A stretch of DNA of 64,000 nucleotides, from assembly GCA_020636215.1 (NCBI GenBank), contig JACJYG010000004.1:682001-746000 (forward strand). Direction: 5' to 3'. Source of the DNA: Lewinellaceae bacterium (GTDB taxonomy: Bacteria > Bacteroidota > Bacteroidia > Chitinophagales > Saprospiraceae). Under the pieces are notes generated by a model. The model searched no databases. It was not told the DNA's origin and saw nothing but the letters and a program-made list of their open reading frames with translations. Both the position numbers and the translations under genes were made by a program. Positions 43,701 through 52,724 of the stretch are shown piece by piece (the first letter of the stretch is position 1; every line of letters starts with the position of its first letter).

Positions 43701-44666
43701 TTATTTCCGCAATAATGGATGATCGCCTTCTCCACCCTTTGATATATTTCGGTTGTCTCCTGTATTATTCAGTAGTCTATCAAAAAAAGAATTGCTATTC
43801 AAAAACAGGGTACCATTGTTTGCCTTAAGGGATTCAATCAGCACAATGGCATCTTTTCCCAGTTCGTAAATCATAGGGCGCAATCGGGCGATAGCGCTCC
43901 TGCCCTCAAATTCGCTACGTTTAAAGACCAGATAAGCCTCTTTTAAGCTATCAATGGCCTTTTGTATTCGTTTATCAAATTGAATATCCAATATATCGAG
44001 GCTTAACACCTCTATCCCAAATCTACCAAGGTCTTTTTGGAGTTCCTTCTGTAATAAGCGGGATACACTATCTATATTGACGGTTGTGGTTCCAGACACC
44101 TCATGATTCAGGAAGGAAGAGGAAGAAGATATCAACTCCCCAATAGTCAACAAGCGGATATTCTTACGTATAATACCTTCAACCGACAGGTTAATCCAAT
44201 TGTGTGTGGTAGCTTTAAGATATTCATAATACCCCATGCCTTCAATGCGGTCGGGGCGGTTGATTTTGTAGACATAACTTTCTAGGTCTGAAATGGTCCA
44301 TTCAATGGCAACATCTGCTTTTACCCGTATCCCTTCTTTTGTCAAAGTTTTATCCTTATCACTCCACCTCATTTTTTCTGTGCCAAGAGGCACACGAGCT
44401 TCCACTCTTTCTCCCCTATAGACACGAACTAATTTTTTACCTCCTTTCCGGTCGGGGCTTACAAATATGGGTTGTCTGTCTTTAGTAATGATAATGCCTT
44501 CATAGGGCTTCCAAAAAACCAGCTTAAGCCATTCCCCGATCACAGGTTGTTCATCCTGACCAGTTGAGGCAGCTTTTTGAATAGCATGCCACATTCGAGC
44601 CGAATAAAACAATCGAAATAAAATTAGAAGGGATAATAAGATGCTTAATACTATAATTGCAAGCAT
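43701..44666 (-). CDS. SPFH/band 7 membrane protein in the TerY-P-like cassette
   Basis: This 321-aa protein has an N-terminal membrane helix (about 2-24) and an SPFH (stomatin/prohibitin/band 7) domain at about 70-255, including EGIRVKADVAIEWTISDLESYVYKIN, then LSVEGIIRKNIRLLTIGEL and LGRFGIEVLSLDILDIQFD, then a coiled-coil-like helix (IQKAIDSLKEAYLVFKRSEF). SPFH proteins form ring-like membrane scaffolds. The frame is open to a TTG at 44693; I use the ATG at 44666 directly before the membrane helix. It is first in the cassette and is not part of the described TerY-P triad, so it may set the membrane location of the kinase and phosphatase. Confidence 0.87.
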   Translation of the reverse strand: MLAIIVLSILLSLLILFRLFYSARMWHAIQKAASTGQDEQPVIGEWLKLVFWKPYEGIIITKDRQPIFVSPDRKGGKKLVRVYRGERVEARVPLGTEKMRWSDKDKTLTKEGIRVKADVAIEWTISDLESYVYKINRPDRIEGMGYYEYLKATTHNWINLSVEGIIRKNIRLLTIGELISSSSSFLNHEVSGTTTVNIDSVSRLLQKELQKDLGRFGIEVLSLDILDIQFDKRIQKAIDSLKEAYLVFKRSEFEGRSAIARLRPMIYELGKDAIVLIESLKANNGTLFLNSNSFFDRLLNNTGDNRNISKGGEGDHPLLRK

Positions 44667-44744
44667 AGAGCAGTTAGAATTAGGGCTCTTCAAGACTACA
44701 TTGTCTTCTGGAAAACATATTGAAAATACACATTAGTTTCTTCT

Positions 44745-44773
44745 TTCAGAAAAAAGTTCCCCTTTTTTCTGAA
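44745..44773 (-). terminator. A/T-rich hairpin between cytochrome gene and TerY-P-like cassette
   Basis: Perfect 11-bp arms (44745-44755 and 44763-44773, stem TTCAGAAAAAA, loop gttcccc). On the minus strand it lies 140 bp after the multiheme cytochrome gene, and T runs inside the stem resemble terminators that work both ways. It marks the upstream border of the cassette. Confidence 0.55.
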
Positions 44774-44912
44774 AATGCGGGCTTTTTCTCTTTAAACTAC
44801 CTCTACACACATCTCTTCCGGACCAAATAAGCATTGTCGGAATCTTGGTGACAGTTAGCCAAAATTTAAAACCGTTTTGAAAGCAATTATAACACCCCTT
44901 GTCTTTCTAGGG

Positions 44913-46823
44913 TCACATACCCTGCCATACCGCTCTTGCCTGCTCATTCTCCGGATTGATGGCCAATACGCGCTGGATCAGTTTTCGGGCGGTGGCCAAG
45001 TCCTGCTGCGCCAGGCGCAGGGCGGCTTTATTGAGCAGCGCCTGTTCGTAATCGGGAGCCAGAGCGATAGCCTTATCGTAAAGGGCTTCCGCCTGTGGGA
45101 ATTTCCCTTGCAGGGCGTAGGCGAAACCCAGGTTGGTAAGGGCAATGGGGCGTTTGGGGTTCTCCTTTATTGTCCACTTCAGGGTTTGAATGGCCTGTGG
45201 GAGTTGTTGAAGCTGAATATAGGTGGCCCCAAGTTTTTCCTGAAAATCCAGGTCAAAAGGCATCAGGGCGGTAGCACGTTGGTAGAAGGCCAGGGCCCGG
45301 GGCAATTCCCCGAGTTTATAGTACGCTTCCCCCATGCGGTAGGCGGTCCAGCCATCCATCAATTGGCCGGGCTGCTGGCCGGCGGCCAATCGGGCGATAG
45401 CCGGGTAATCCTCCCGGGCGAAGTGATAATGGACAAGCGTGTTCAACTTTTGCGCCAGCGGCTGTTGCGCCCGGTCCAGATACCATTGGGCAGAGTCCAG
45501 CATAATGGAGGACGACACGTATTTATCGAACAGTGCGATATAGCCCTGGGCCATTTCCAGCGGCGTCCCTTTTTCTTTGGTAAGGATCTGCAGGCCCAGG
45601 AATTGAGCTTCCCCCGTCGGCGCCTCTTTCTGGCCTTGCCCCTTAATGTTGGACCGGCTGATATAATGGTCGGTGATATTGACATGCGGGATATCGATAC
45701 TGCCGGAACGTGGCATGTGGCAACCGGAACAATCGTCTCCTTCGGCCTGACGCTGGTTCATAGGCGCCGAACAAGCCTGTTCGCGCTGGCCGCCATGGCA
45801 GGAAATGCAGGCATTATTATACTGATCCCGGCTGGTGGCGGCCACACTTTTGTGGGGGTTATGGCAGGTAATGCAGGTCATGTCGGTGTCCTTATAGCAA
45901 GGGCTAAGCCGAAGGCGATCGGCCTGGGATGCCATGATGAAGCGCTCATGGGAGTTCGTATAGCGAGGCAGAAAAACATTGAACACCTCGTTCAGCCTCA
46001 TACCGGGTTTAAAGTCGAAGAAGGTTTTACCCTCATTCAACACCGCAACCCCTTGTAAGTGGCAGCGCTGACAGAGGTCCATCTGAAGGTCACGCGGCAG
46101 GTCACGGGGGTTGACGATGGTGTAGTCAATGAATTGGGAGGTATCTACAATTTGGCCCTTCAGTTTCTCACGGGCGTGCACCTCACCCGGCCCGTGACAA
46201 CGTTCACACTCAATGCCAGTGGGCATCTCGGTGTATTTATTCAAAGAACCTTCTACGAAGCCGGGCAGGTGGTTGTGGCAGGTAATGCATTCGGTAGTGA
46301 GCAGGCGGTCGAAGCGGATGTTGTCGCCGCGGAAGCCGGGCGCCATATCCCAACGGCCCTCCTGAGTATAATAGGTAACAGGGGCTTGATAAACGTAGCC
46401 GTTAAAGTCGACGATATGGGAATTGGTATGCTGCCCGGAGCCGACGATATAATCGATGCGCTCCAGGCGCTGATGCACGGTATCTCCGTTTTCCAGGCGG
46501 AATTCCAGGACGTACATCAGGCTATCCCGAAAAAAAGGCTTATAGTAGAGATTGGATGCCGTATCGTAAACGAGCGCGTGTTCGCCAAAGGTGGCGTCCG
46601 TTTTCTGAAGGGTAGCCCGGTCAAAGGAACGCCCCATGCCGGTCTGGATAAAAGTGTCGTGCACATTGGGGTGACAGGACTTGCAGGTGTTCATCCCCAC
46701 GTACTTTACATCTGGCGCCAGGTTGAGATATTGCCCATCCTTGTTGCCCGTGGGCAAATCGCGGCTGCAGAAGAGGAGCGCCAGGGCGGCAAGAGCCAGG
46801 AAAAGGTATACAAAAAGCCTCAT
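44913..46823 (-). CDS. Seven-heme cytochrome c lipoprotein with C-terminal TPR domain
   Basis: This 636-aa protein has a lipoprotein signal (LALAALALLFC, Cys19) and an N-terminal cytochrome domain with seven CxxCH heme sites: CKSCH, CITCH, CERCH, CQRCH, CITCH, CISCH and CSGCH (about residues 50-370). The first sites are spaced as in cytochrome c554/NrfH-like deca- or tetraheme families, and GIECERCHGPGEVH is a widely conserved block. The C-terminal part (about 440-636) has five or so tetratricopeptide repeats (for example AYYKLGELPRALAFYQRATA, NLGFAYALQGKFPQAEALY). It likely carries electrons at the outer or inner membrane; the redox partner is unknown. TPRs suggest it docks other proteins. 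The gene is chromosomal in composition. Confidence 0.92.
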   Translation of the reverse strand: MRLFVYLFLALAALALLFCSRDLPTGNKDGQYLNLAPDVKYVGMNTCKSCHPNVHDTFIQTGMGRSFDRATLQKTDATFGEHALVYDTASNLYYKPFFRDSLMYVLEFRLENGDTVHQRLERIDYIVGSGQHTNSHIVDFNGYVYQAPVTYYTQEGRWDMAPGFRGDNIRFDRLLTTECITCHNHLPGFVEGSLNKYTEMPTGIECERCHGPGEVHAREKLKGQIVDTSQFIDYTIVNPRDLPRDLQMDLCQRCHLQGVAVLNEGKTFFDFKPGMRLNEVFNVFLPRYTNSHERFIMASQADRLRLSPCYKDTDMTCITCHNPHKSVAATSRDQYNNACISCHGGQREQACSAPMNQRQAEGDDCSGCHMPRSGSIDIPHVNITDHYISRSNIKGQGQKEAPTGEAQFLGLQILTKEKGTPLEMAQGYIALFDKYVSSSIMLDSAQWYLDRAQQPLAQKLNTLVHYHFAREDYPAIARLAAGQQPGQLMDGWTAYRMGEAYYKLGELPRALAFYQRATALMPFDLDFQEKLGATYIQLQQLPQAIQTLKWTIKENPKRPIALTNLGFAYALQGKFPQAEALYDKAIALAPDYEQALLNKAALRLAQQDLATARKLIQRVLAINPENEQARAVWQGM

Positions 46824-46972
46824 GGAAACGGGTTGTTCAAGGATAACGAGCGGGGGTAAAATTAAGGTGGAGAAAGGGAGAAAGCAAAATGGGGTGCCTC
46901 TAATTTAATTCACTGCCATAAAACCCGAAAAAGTAAGTATATTTTCTCTTTCATTTGCCAAAACCCTGCAGG

Positions 46973-47965
46973 ATGAAAGTATTGGTCGTCGGATCCCTGA
47001 AAGAAGTGCCCTCCTACCCGGAGCTATGCCAGGAGTTTTCAGAAAAACTGGCCGCAACGCTAGTGGATAGAGGCCATACGATCATGACCGGTTGCCGGGG
47101 AAGCCTCGACAAGGCCATTGCCGAAGCGGCGGCCCGGAGGCTGGCGGAGAAAAAACTGGATGCCCGGAAGTTGCTGGTCAGTTACCGGCTTATCGATGAG
47201 GAGCCAGGGCACCGCCTGGGTTCCATCCGCGTTTCCTCCCGAACCGACTGGGAACTCTCCCACCCTACCCTCGATCCACCTGAACAATTCATAGAAGCGG
47301 ATGTCATTCTTTTCGTCGCCGGCAAAGGCGGCACTTACATTGGCGCCAACTGGGCGCGGATTGCGGGCAAGCCCGTGCTGGGTATTGCCCAGTTTGGAGG
47401 CGCCGCGGCGGAAATTTTCCGCCGGGAACGGGAAGATTTTGATGAAAGGTACGCCCAATTGGTCAGCCTGGACAACTTTGACCTGCTTAACCAGGACACG
47501 CTGGATATGGCCGCCCTCGCCAGAGATGTCGTCTCTCTGGCCGAAATGATCGTTGCACCCACTGCCGTTTTTACAATTATGTCTTTCAAGGAGGAGCTGT
47601 TTGATGTGTTTGCTTCTTACGACACCGTTTGCAAGGAATATGGTTTTACCGCCGTTCGCACCGACCAGGTAGAATCGATCAGCCGCATTGTGCCCCGCAT
47701 CCTGGAGGGGATCAAAACTTCGGCCTTTGTCATTGCCGATGTCACCGAGGTCAGCCCCAATGTTTTTTATGAATTAGGCTACGCACAAGGAACCGGGAAG
47801 CCGGTTATCCTAACGGCAAAAAAAGGCACGGACCTACCTTTTGATATAAATGATGTGCCGGTGATATTCTGGGTGAACCAGGAAAACCTGAAGACACAAC
47901 TCCGCAAACGGGTAATGCACATTGCCGATCAGTTTGGGCATAGCCGGGTGGCGGGGCTGCAGTAG
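46973..47965 (+). CDS. SLOG + nucleoside 2-deoxyribosyltransferase/TIR-like protein
   Basis: This protein of 330 residues joins two nucleotide-related domains. Residues 1-190 form a SLOG (LOG-like Rossmann) domain: MKVLVVGSL, TIMTGCRGSLDKAIAEAAAR and VILFVAGKGGTYIGANWARI, the last equivalent to the GGxGT loop of LOG enzymes. Residues 195-310 are a nucleoside 2-deoxyribosyltransferase/TIR-like domain: TAVFTIMSFKEELFDVF, TSAFVIADVTEVSPNVFYELGYAQGTGKPVIL, with a candidate catalytic E267. SLOG domains bind nucleotide-derived signals in conflict systems (Thoeris ThsA is a known case) and this effector class cleaves nucleosides or NAD+-like molecules. An anti-phage role is a good guess but not shown. 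I use the ATG at 46973 because an extension to 46955 uses TTG. Confidence 0.8.
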   Translation: MKVLVVGSLKEVPSYPELCQEFSEKLAATLVDRGHTIMTGCRGSLDKAIAEAAARRLAEKKLDARKLLVSYRLIDEEPGHRLGSIRVSSRTDWELSHPTLDPPEQFIEADVILFVAGKGGTYIGANWARIAGKPVLGIAQFGGAAAEIFRREREDFDERYAQLVSLDNFDLLNQDTLDMAALARDVVSLAEMIVAPTAVFTIMSFKEELFDVFASYDTVCKEYGFTAVRTDQVESISRIVPRILEGIKTSAFVIADVTEVSPNVFYELGYAQGTGKPVILTAKKGTDLPFDINDVPVIFWVNQENLKTQLRKRVMHIADQFGHSRVAGLQ

Positions 47966-48020
47966 GCAACTCAGAGCCCAACCATTCAACAATACAGCCA
48001 TTCCTCCTGTCGTCCCAGGG

Positions 48021-49289
48021 CTACTCCTCTGTATGGATCACCGGCGCTTTCCACTTCGTATACCCTACGGGCAAACTGTTCGCCTTGCGGATGGCCTTAC
48101 CCGACCGCTGTTTGTCGTACACCATGGCGAAAGTCATGATCAGGCTGGTGGCGATGATAATGAACAGGAGAATACCGGCTTCAAAGCCCTGCACTTCGGC
48201 TTCTTTTGGAATGGCGTAGAACAGCAGAATAGTGATCAGGCCCCGAGGGGCGACGAATAGCTGGGGGATAATATCCTTGCCCATAAACAAGCGAAGAATG
48301 ATAAAACGGATGGCATATATGGAAAGGATGATGAGCCCACTGACGAGCGCTACCTGCAGGTTCGCGAGCGAAGCCAGCGAAATGGTCAGTCCGAAGATGA
48401 CGAAAAAGAAGGTGCGTACAACAAAGGCCGTCTCCATCGTGATGATGTGCAGGCCTTCGTAAATATTGGTGGCTTTTTCCAGGTGTAGCCAGCGGCCGAG
48501 CCTTCCCCGGAAGAACAACTGCATGTTGGCGATCACCAGGCCGAAGGACAGGATGATGATAAGGGAAGAAAGGTGCATTTTCTTACCAAGGGCATACAAC
48601 AACAGCAATACGGCAATGAGTAAAAAAAGCTTGACCTGGCTGCGAATATTCTGAAAGATGAGCAGGATAAGATAGCTCCCCACCACGGAAATGGCCAGCG
48701 TTAGGCCCAGATTGCCAAAAAAACCAACTACTCCATTGGATTGTTCAGTGGCTTCCCATTGGCCGGCCAGAAAATAAAACAGCATGATGCCCAGGATATC
48801 GGAAAAAGTGCTCTCATAGATATGAAACTCTTTTTTCACATTGCTGAGCCCGGAAACACTGGGAATAATGATCGCACTCGACAGAATGGACAGTGGTGTA
48901 GCGTATAGCCAGGCTGCCTGCATATTCATCCCGGGGACAAAAGCATGTAAAACCTGAGCGGCCACCCAGGTAGAAGCCAGCAGGCCAATTAGCGCTATCG
49001 CCATTGCTTTGGCAATGGGAATGATCTTGGCTGGTTTCAGCTCCAGTTCCAAGGCGGCTTCCAATACGATCATGATCAACCCGACGATGCCCAGCACTTC
49101 CAGGATGGGGAAAAAGTCGATGCTGCCGATGCCCAGGGCATCCAGTCCAAATTTCAACAATATACCGAGGGCAATGAGCATTAGCACGGAAGGGACGTTG
49201 GTTTTGCGCGCCAGCTCACTAAAAATAAAGGACAGTATAATGATGGCCGAAGCTTCTATGATCAAATTGTAAGAGGTCAATATATCCAT
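48021..49289 (-). CDS. CPA-family cation/proton antiporter
   Basis: This 422-aa inner-membrane protein has about 12-13 hydrophobic segments and no C-terminal nucleotide-binding (RCK) domain. Segment SAIIIPSVSGLSN (about 145-158) and the following FSDILGIMLFYFLAGQ with an Asp in the membrane fit the CPA1/CPA2 sodium- or potassium/proton exchanger core. It would exchange Na+ or K+ for H+. It is the last of three genes on the minus strand, 15 bp after the MscS-like gene, and converges with the SLOG protein gene (56-bp gap). A role in ion balance with its neighbours is likely. Confidence 0.9.
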   Translation of the reverse strand: MDILTSYNLIIEASAIIILSFIFSELARKTNVPSVLMLIALGILLKFGLDALGIGSIDFFPILEVLGIVGLIMIVLEAALELELKPAKIIPIAKAMAIALIGLLASTWVAAQVLHAFVPGMNMQAAWLYATPLSILSSAIIIPSVSGLSNVKKEFHIYESTFSDILGIMLFYFLAGQWEATEQSNGVVGFFGNLGLTLAISVVGSYLILLIFQNIRSQVKLFLLIAVLLLLYALGKKMHLSSLIIILSFGLVIANMQLFFRGRLGRWLHLEKATNIYEGLHIITMETAFVVRTFFFVIFGLTISLASLANLQVALVSGLIILSIYAIRFIILRLFMGKDIIPQLFVAPRGLITILLFYAIPKEAEVQGFEAGILLFIIIATSLIMTFAMVYDKQRSGKAIRKANSLPVGYTKWKAPVIHTEE

Positions 49290-49304
49290 ATGCCGGTTTG
49301 TCTT

Positions 49305-50033
49305 TTAGTCTATTATGGTACAGGAAAAGCCCCATTCTTTGAGTAGGAGTACGAGGTCGTGCAGATGGCTTTTCTTTTTAAGTACGACCCTCAATTGCAA
49401 ACTGCTGCTATCCGTACCGGCAGGCAACCATTCAGGTTTGTGGTTCCAATCCAGATAGGGTGTGGTTGCCAGGAGGTCCATCAATTGGGTAGCGAAGCGG
49501 GCCGATTGTGGTTCTTCTTCTTTGCAAACCGACAATTGGTACACAGCGCTGACCTCTTCCCCGGAAAGCAGGGTGTAGCCGTCCGATAGCAGCTGGGAAT
49601 AGCTCAGATAATGCAGCCCATCATCGGCCTGAAGATAAAGCCCGAGATTGCCAACCCGGGCGGCAACCCCCTGTATGCCGTTGCTCCTCAATTTCCGGCC
49701 GGCGCTGATGGGATGCCCCAGGCGGACAAGCCGCCCGCTGAGGTAATTCCGCAGATGTGGGAAAAGGCCCATTGCCAGCAGGCCCAACAGGAGCGCATGC
49801 AGTGGTGGGTTGATAAAAACGAAAAAAGCACACCAAGTCATAGCGGCTACCGGCTCGTAAACGAGTAGGAGGGCCCGGAGCGCTTTCTGAACCGCAACCA
49901 GCGCCCGGCCACTGGCCGAAGCACCGGATAACAGGCGGCGTGCCAGGCGCAGGACGAAGTAAAAACTCAACAATGCCAGCCCCATCAACAGGAGGCCAAG
50001 CCAGGAAACCCGGTATGACGTTATTGCTTCCAT
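49305..50033 (-). CDS. Membrane protein with MscS-like beta domain
   Basis: This 242-aa protein has an N-terminal membrane helix (about 10-30), a second hydrophobic region (about 63-92) and a small beta domain (about 98-155: LVRLGHPISAGRKLRSNGIQ, GLYLQADDGLHYLSYSQLLS) like that of MscS mechanosensitive channels, then a soluble alpha/beta C-terminus of about 85 residues. It lacks the full MscS pore helix pattern, so it may be a reduced channel or a regulatory protein. Its start overlaps the ATPase stop by 13 bp, indicating coupled translation, and the antiporter follows at 15 bp. Confidence 0.65.
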   Translation of the reverse strand: MEAITSYRVSWLGLLLMGLALLSFYFVLRLARRLLSGASASGRALVAVQKALRALLLVYEPVAAMTWCAFFVFINPPLHALLLGLLAMGLFPHLRNYLSGRLVRLGHPISAGRKLRSNGIQGVAARVGNLGLYLQADDGLHYLSYSQLLSDGYTLLSGEEVSAVYQLSVCKEEEPQSARFATQLMDLLATTPYLDWNHKPEWLPAGTDSSSLQLRVVLKKKSHLHDLVLLLKEWGFSCTIID

Positions 50034-52459
50034 TGACGGTATTTGATATAGTTCTTGCTTTCCAGCAGGGCTCCAACGGCATTGACGGCGCCTTCATCGG
50101 CCTCCAGCCAGCCGTCGTGCCGCCGGATAAGCAGGCCCACACTCAACAGCCGCTGCAGGATATTGAGGTATTTATCAGAAAAAGACGGGCCCAGCGACTT
50201 TCGCAGGCGATATTCATTGGTCCGCTTCTGAATCATAATTGCACAAAGCAGAACAGCGGAATCAGGGCCGAGGAAATCCGGCAGGGTGAAGTTACGGCGG
50301 GGCTCAATGGCGACAATACTCTCTTCTACTTTTCGGGTAAATAAAGCCCAGTGAACCAGGGCCTCTCCAATATTTCCCTCCGTCAGCCGGTGAACCCGCC
50401 CGGCCAGGCGGTTGAATTTCGGGGGCGCCACCTCTTCCCCATTCTCATCCACCAGTTTGCTATGCGTAGCTCCGTGGCGGATCAGAATAGCATCCCGCAC
50501 TACCTGAGCGGGAACGTAATCCATATTGAGCTCCGACAAAAACAGCCGGCCGATCTCATGATATTTTTGAAGGTGCGCCTTCAAAACGTTGCCCATGGAC
50601 ATGAGGAAGAAAATGCTGTTACTGTGGTCGTCAATATATCGGCGCAAGGCCCGCAAGTTTTGGTTGAGTGGAATGGCCGGGCTCCACCACAGCTCCAGGT
50701 CGTCGATCCAAACCAGGGGACGCTGGTTGAGGGTATTCTTGCGGACAAACTCCAGCACCTCTTCCAGGTCGTAACCGGCTTCCATTTTTCTGCCTTGCAC
50801 CTCAATAACGGAATCGGGCAACAGGCGAATGGTTTTGCCGGCGAAATAATGGTTGGAAACCAGTTCCCCAAAAAAGGATTTGCCGGAAAAGCGCTTGCCT
50901 GTAATAGCCACCGCTCCGCGAAAACCATTTTCCCAGTTATCGATAATGCTTTTGATATGCTGCATTTCTTCTTCCCGCCCTACCCAGAATGATTCTCCGA
51001 TATACCCCTGAGCCTGGAAGATCGCTCCATAATGGCTGTTTTCCGGCGACACTTTCCGGTTCTGAATGTATCGCACCACTTTTTCCGAAACACTCCGGTT
51101 TTCCTCCTGTTCAGCCGCCAGTTGTAGTTTTCGCACAGCCCTCGCCTGTGCGGCCAGCCATTCCTGTAAGCGCACCAGCCATTTATTACGGCGGATCCTA
51201 AACTGATTGATGGAAGACTGAAGCGGAACAGGCAGAAAAATGCCTTTCGTGTCATAAACAGCAGAGAGCCGGAAATCTGCCCCCAACCGCTTGTCGATCA
51301 GGCTGGACAAGGACGATAGCTCCGCTTCTGCAGTAGCCGCAATTTTCCGAAAGCCTTCAATGGGCAATAGAATGCCTCCTGTGTCAACCTCCATTTTCTT
51401 GCCTTCCTTATTTTCACCGGAAAGCAGGATGGCCCGGTTGCGAATATTACTAATGGCTACTTTCAACCCGTTGACTCCATTTTCCGCCAGTTCCCAGGAT
51501 TCTTTCAGCGAAGGCAGCAGTTCCGACTCCAACCATTGCCGGGTTCGTTTTTGAAGGTTCATTTCGACCATCTCCAGCGTTCCCCCGCGAATGTTCAACA
51601 CAATCTGTATTTTCTCCGGCAGGCGCTCTATCTCTCGGTCCAGGGCATTGGTAAAATCAAAAAGGTGTGGTTCGGGCTGCACCTGGCTTGCCAAGGCCTC
51701 CAATCGGGTGGCAATTTTTCCCAAACGAGGTTCTTCGCCTGGCGCTTTGCCCTCTTCGAAGAAGCCTAAAGCTTTTTCAGCGTTTTCCTGAGCGCCGGCA
51801 ATCTCCGTTTGGCAGGCGACCGTCAACCGAGCTACCTCTGACCGAATGTTCTGAAAAACAGACGCTGCAGCATTCAGCTCTTGATATTGGCGCAGCAATT
51901 GGCTGCACTGCCTGGCCAACTGCCCGAGTTGCTCCTGGTAAACGGGCCAGGGATTCTTTTGGAGGCGCCAGGTATCGATCCGGGCCTTTCGGCTGGGCTG
52001 CCACCGGCCGCCGGGCCGGCTGGCCTTACTTACAAACACTTTCAGGCTTTCGGCCGCCAACCGTACAGCTTCCCGCGATTGCCCCTCCAATTGCCGCAGC
52101 GCCGCCTCACTGGCCACGCCATCGGACAGCAATAAACCGGCCTTCTGCAATTGGAATAGCACATCCCTCCAAAGCAACAAAAAGGCTTTTGCTTCTTCCG
52201 CCCATTCGAAGTTGATGAGATAATACAAAAAGGCCTCTGATTCAGCATACCGGCCCTCTACCTCCAACTGCTGAAAACACGCTTCCCCTATGGCTCTGAA
52301 AGCTTCGAACAGCTTCCCGCCTCCAATACTCAGTCGTTCCAGGAGGCCATCCAGGGCCGGGGCGCTCCAGCTTTCTTCAATAGCGCGGCCAACTTCCATA
52401 TCCAACGCCTGGAGCTGTTCTCTGACTTGTACTTCGGTGAGGTGTTCTGTTACCGCCAT
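50021..52459 (-). CDS. STAND/AAA-like P-loop ATPase with helical N-terminus
   Basis: This 812-aa soluble protein has a long helical and coiled-coil N-terminal part (about 1-470), then a P-loop ATPase: SFWVGREEEMQHIKSIIDNW (about 497), Walker A AITGKRFSGKSFF (about 516-528) and Walker B RPLVWIDDLELWW (about 580-592). The C-terminus carries a winged-helix-like segment (YLNILQRLLSVGLLIRRHDG). No signal peptide. Similar AAA/STAND proteins act as switches in stress and defence; I know no named function for this one. It overlaps the MscS-like gene by 13 bp, so the two are probably a working pair. Confidence 0.75.
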   Translation of the reverse strand: MAVTEHLTEVQVREQLQALDMEVGRAIEESWSAPALDGLLERLSIGGGKLFEAFRAIGEACFQQLEVEGRYAESEAFLYYLINFEWAEEAKAFLLLWRDVLFQLQKAGLLLSDGVASEAALRQLEGQSREAVRLAAESLKVFVSKASRPGGRWQPSRKARIDTWRLQKNPWPVYQEQLGQLARQCSQLLRQYQELNAAASVFQNIRSEVARLTVACQTEIAGAQENAEKALGFFEEGKAPGEEPRLGKIATRLEALASQVQPEPHLFDFTNALDREIERLPEKIQIVLNIRGGTLEMVEMNLQKRTRQWLESELLPSLKESWELAENGVNGLKVAISNIRNRAILLSGENKEGKKMEVDTGGILLPIEGFRKIAATAEAELSSLSSLIDKRLGADFRLSAVYDTKGIFLPVPLQSSINQFRIRRNKWLVRLQEWLAAQARAVRKLQLAAEQEENRSVSEKVVRYIQNRKVSPENSHYGAIFQAQGYIGESFWVGREEEMQHIKSIIDNWENGFRGAVAITGKRFSGKSFFGELVSNHYFAGKTIRLLPDSVIEVQGRKMEAGYDLEEVLEFVRKNTLNQRPLVWIDDLELWWSPAIPLNQNLRALRRYIDDHSNSIFFLMSMGNVLKAHLQKYHEIGRLFLSELNMDYVPAQVVRDAILIRHGATHSKLVDENGEEVAPPKFNRLAGRVHRLTEGNIGEALVHWALFTRKVEESIVAIEPRRNFTLPDFLGPDSAVLLCAIMIQKRTNEYRLRKSLGPSFSDKYLNILQRLLSVGLLIRRHDGWLEADEGAVNAVGALLESKNYIKYRQWKQ

Positions 52460-52724
52460 ATTTCAAAACAAAAGCTTAGAGTACTCCGGAAGGGCTTGGT
52501 TGCCAGTTATTTGTTATCTGTTATTTCTGCCTTTTCGCCCAGGGCTAAATCCGGACGACCAATAACAAACAACGGTACTACCACAAGATAAAAAAATCCT
52601 TAATACCGGGAAGTAATTCACTGTTTGCGGAGGAAAAGCGAAGGCCGAAAAAATAATTACTGCTAATACTGCTGATTATATAAGGCTGGCGGAGGCGCTT
52701 GCCCTTTCCATTGAGGTTATCGGA

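Noticed and set aside
44877..46058. 393-codon plus-strand frame
   Set aside because: Antisense to the multiheme cytochrome gene; no family features.
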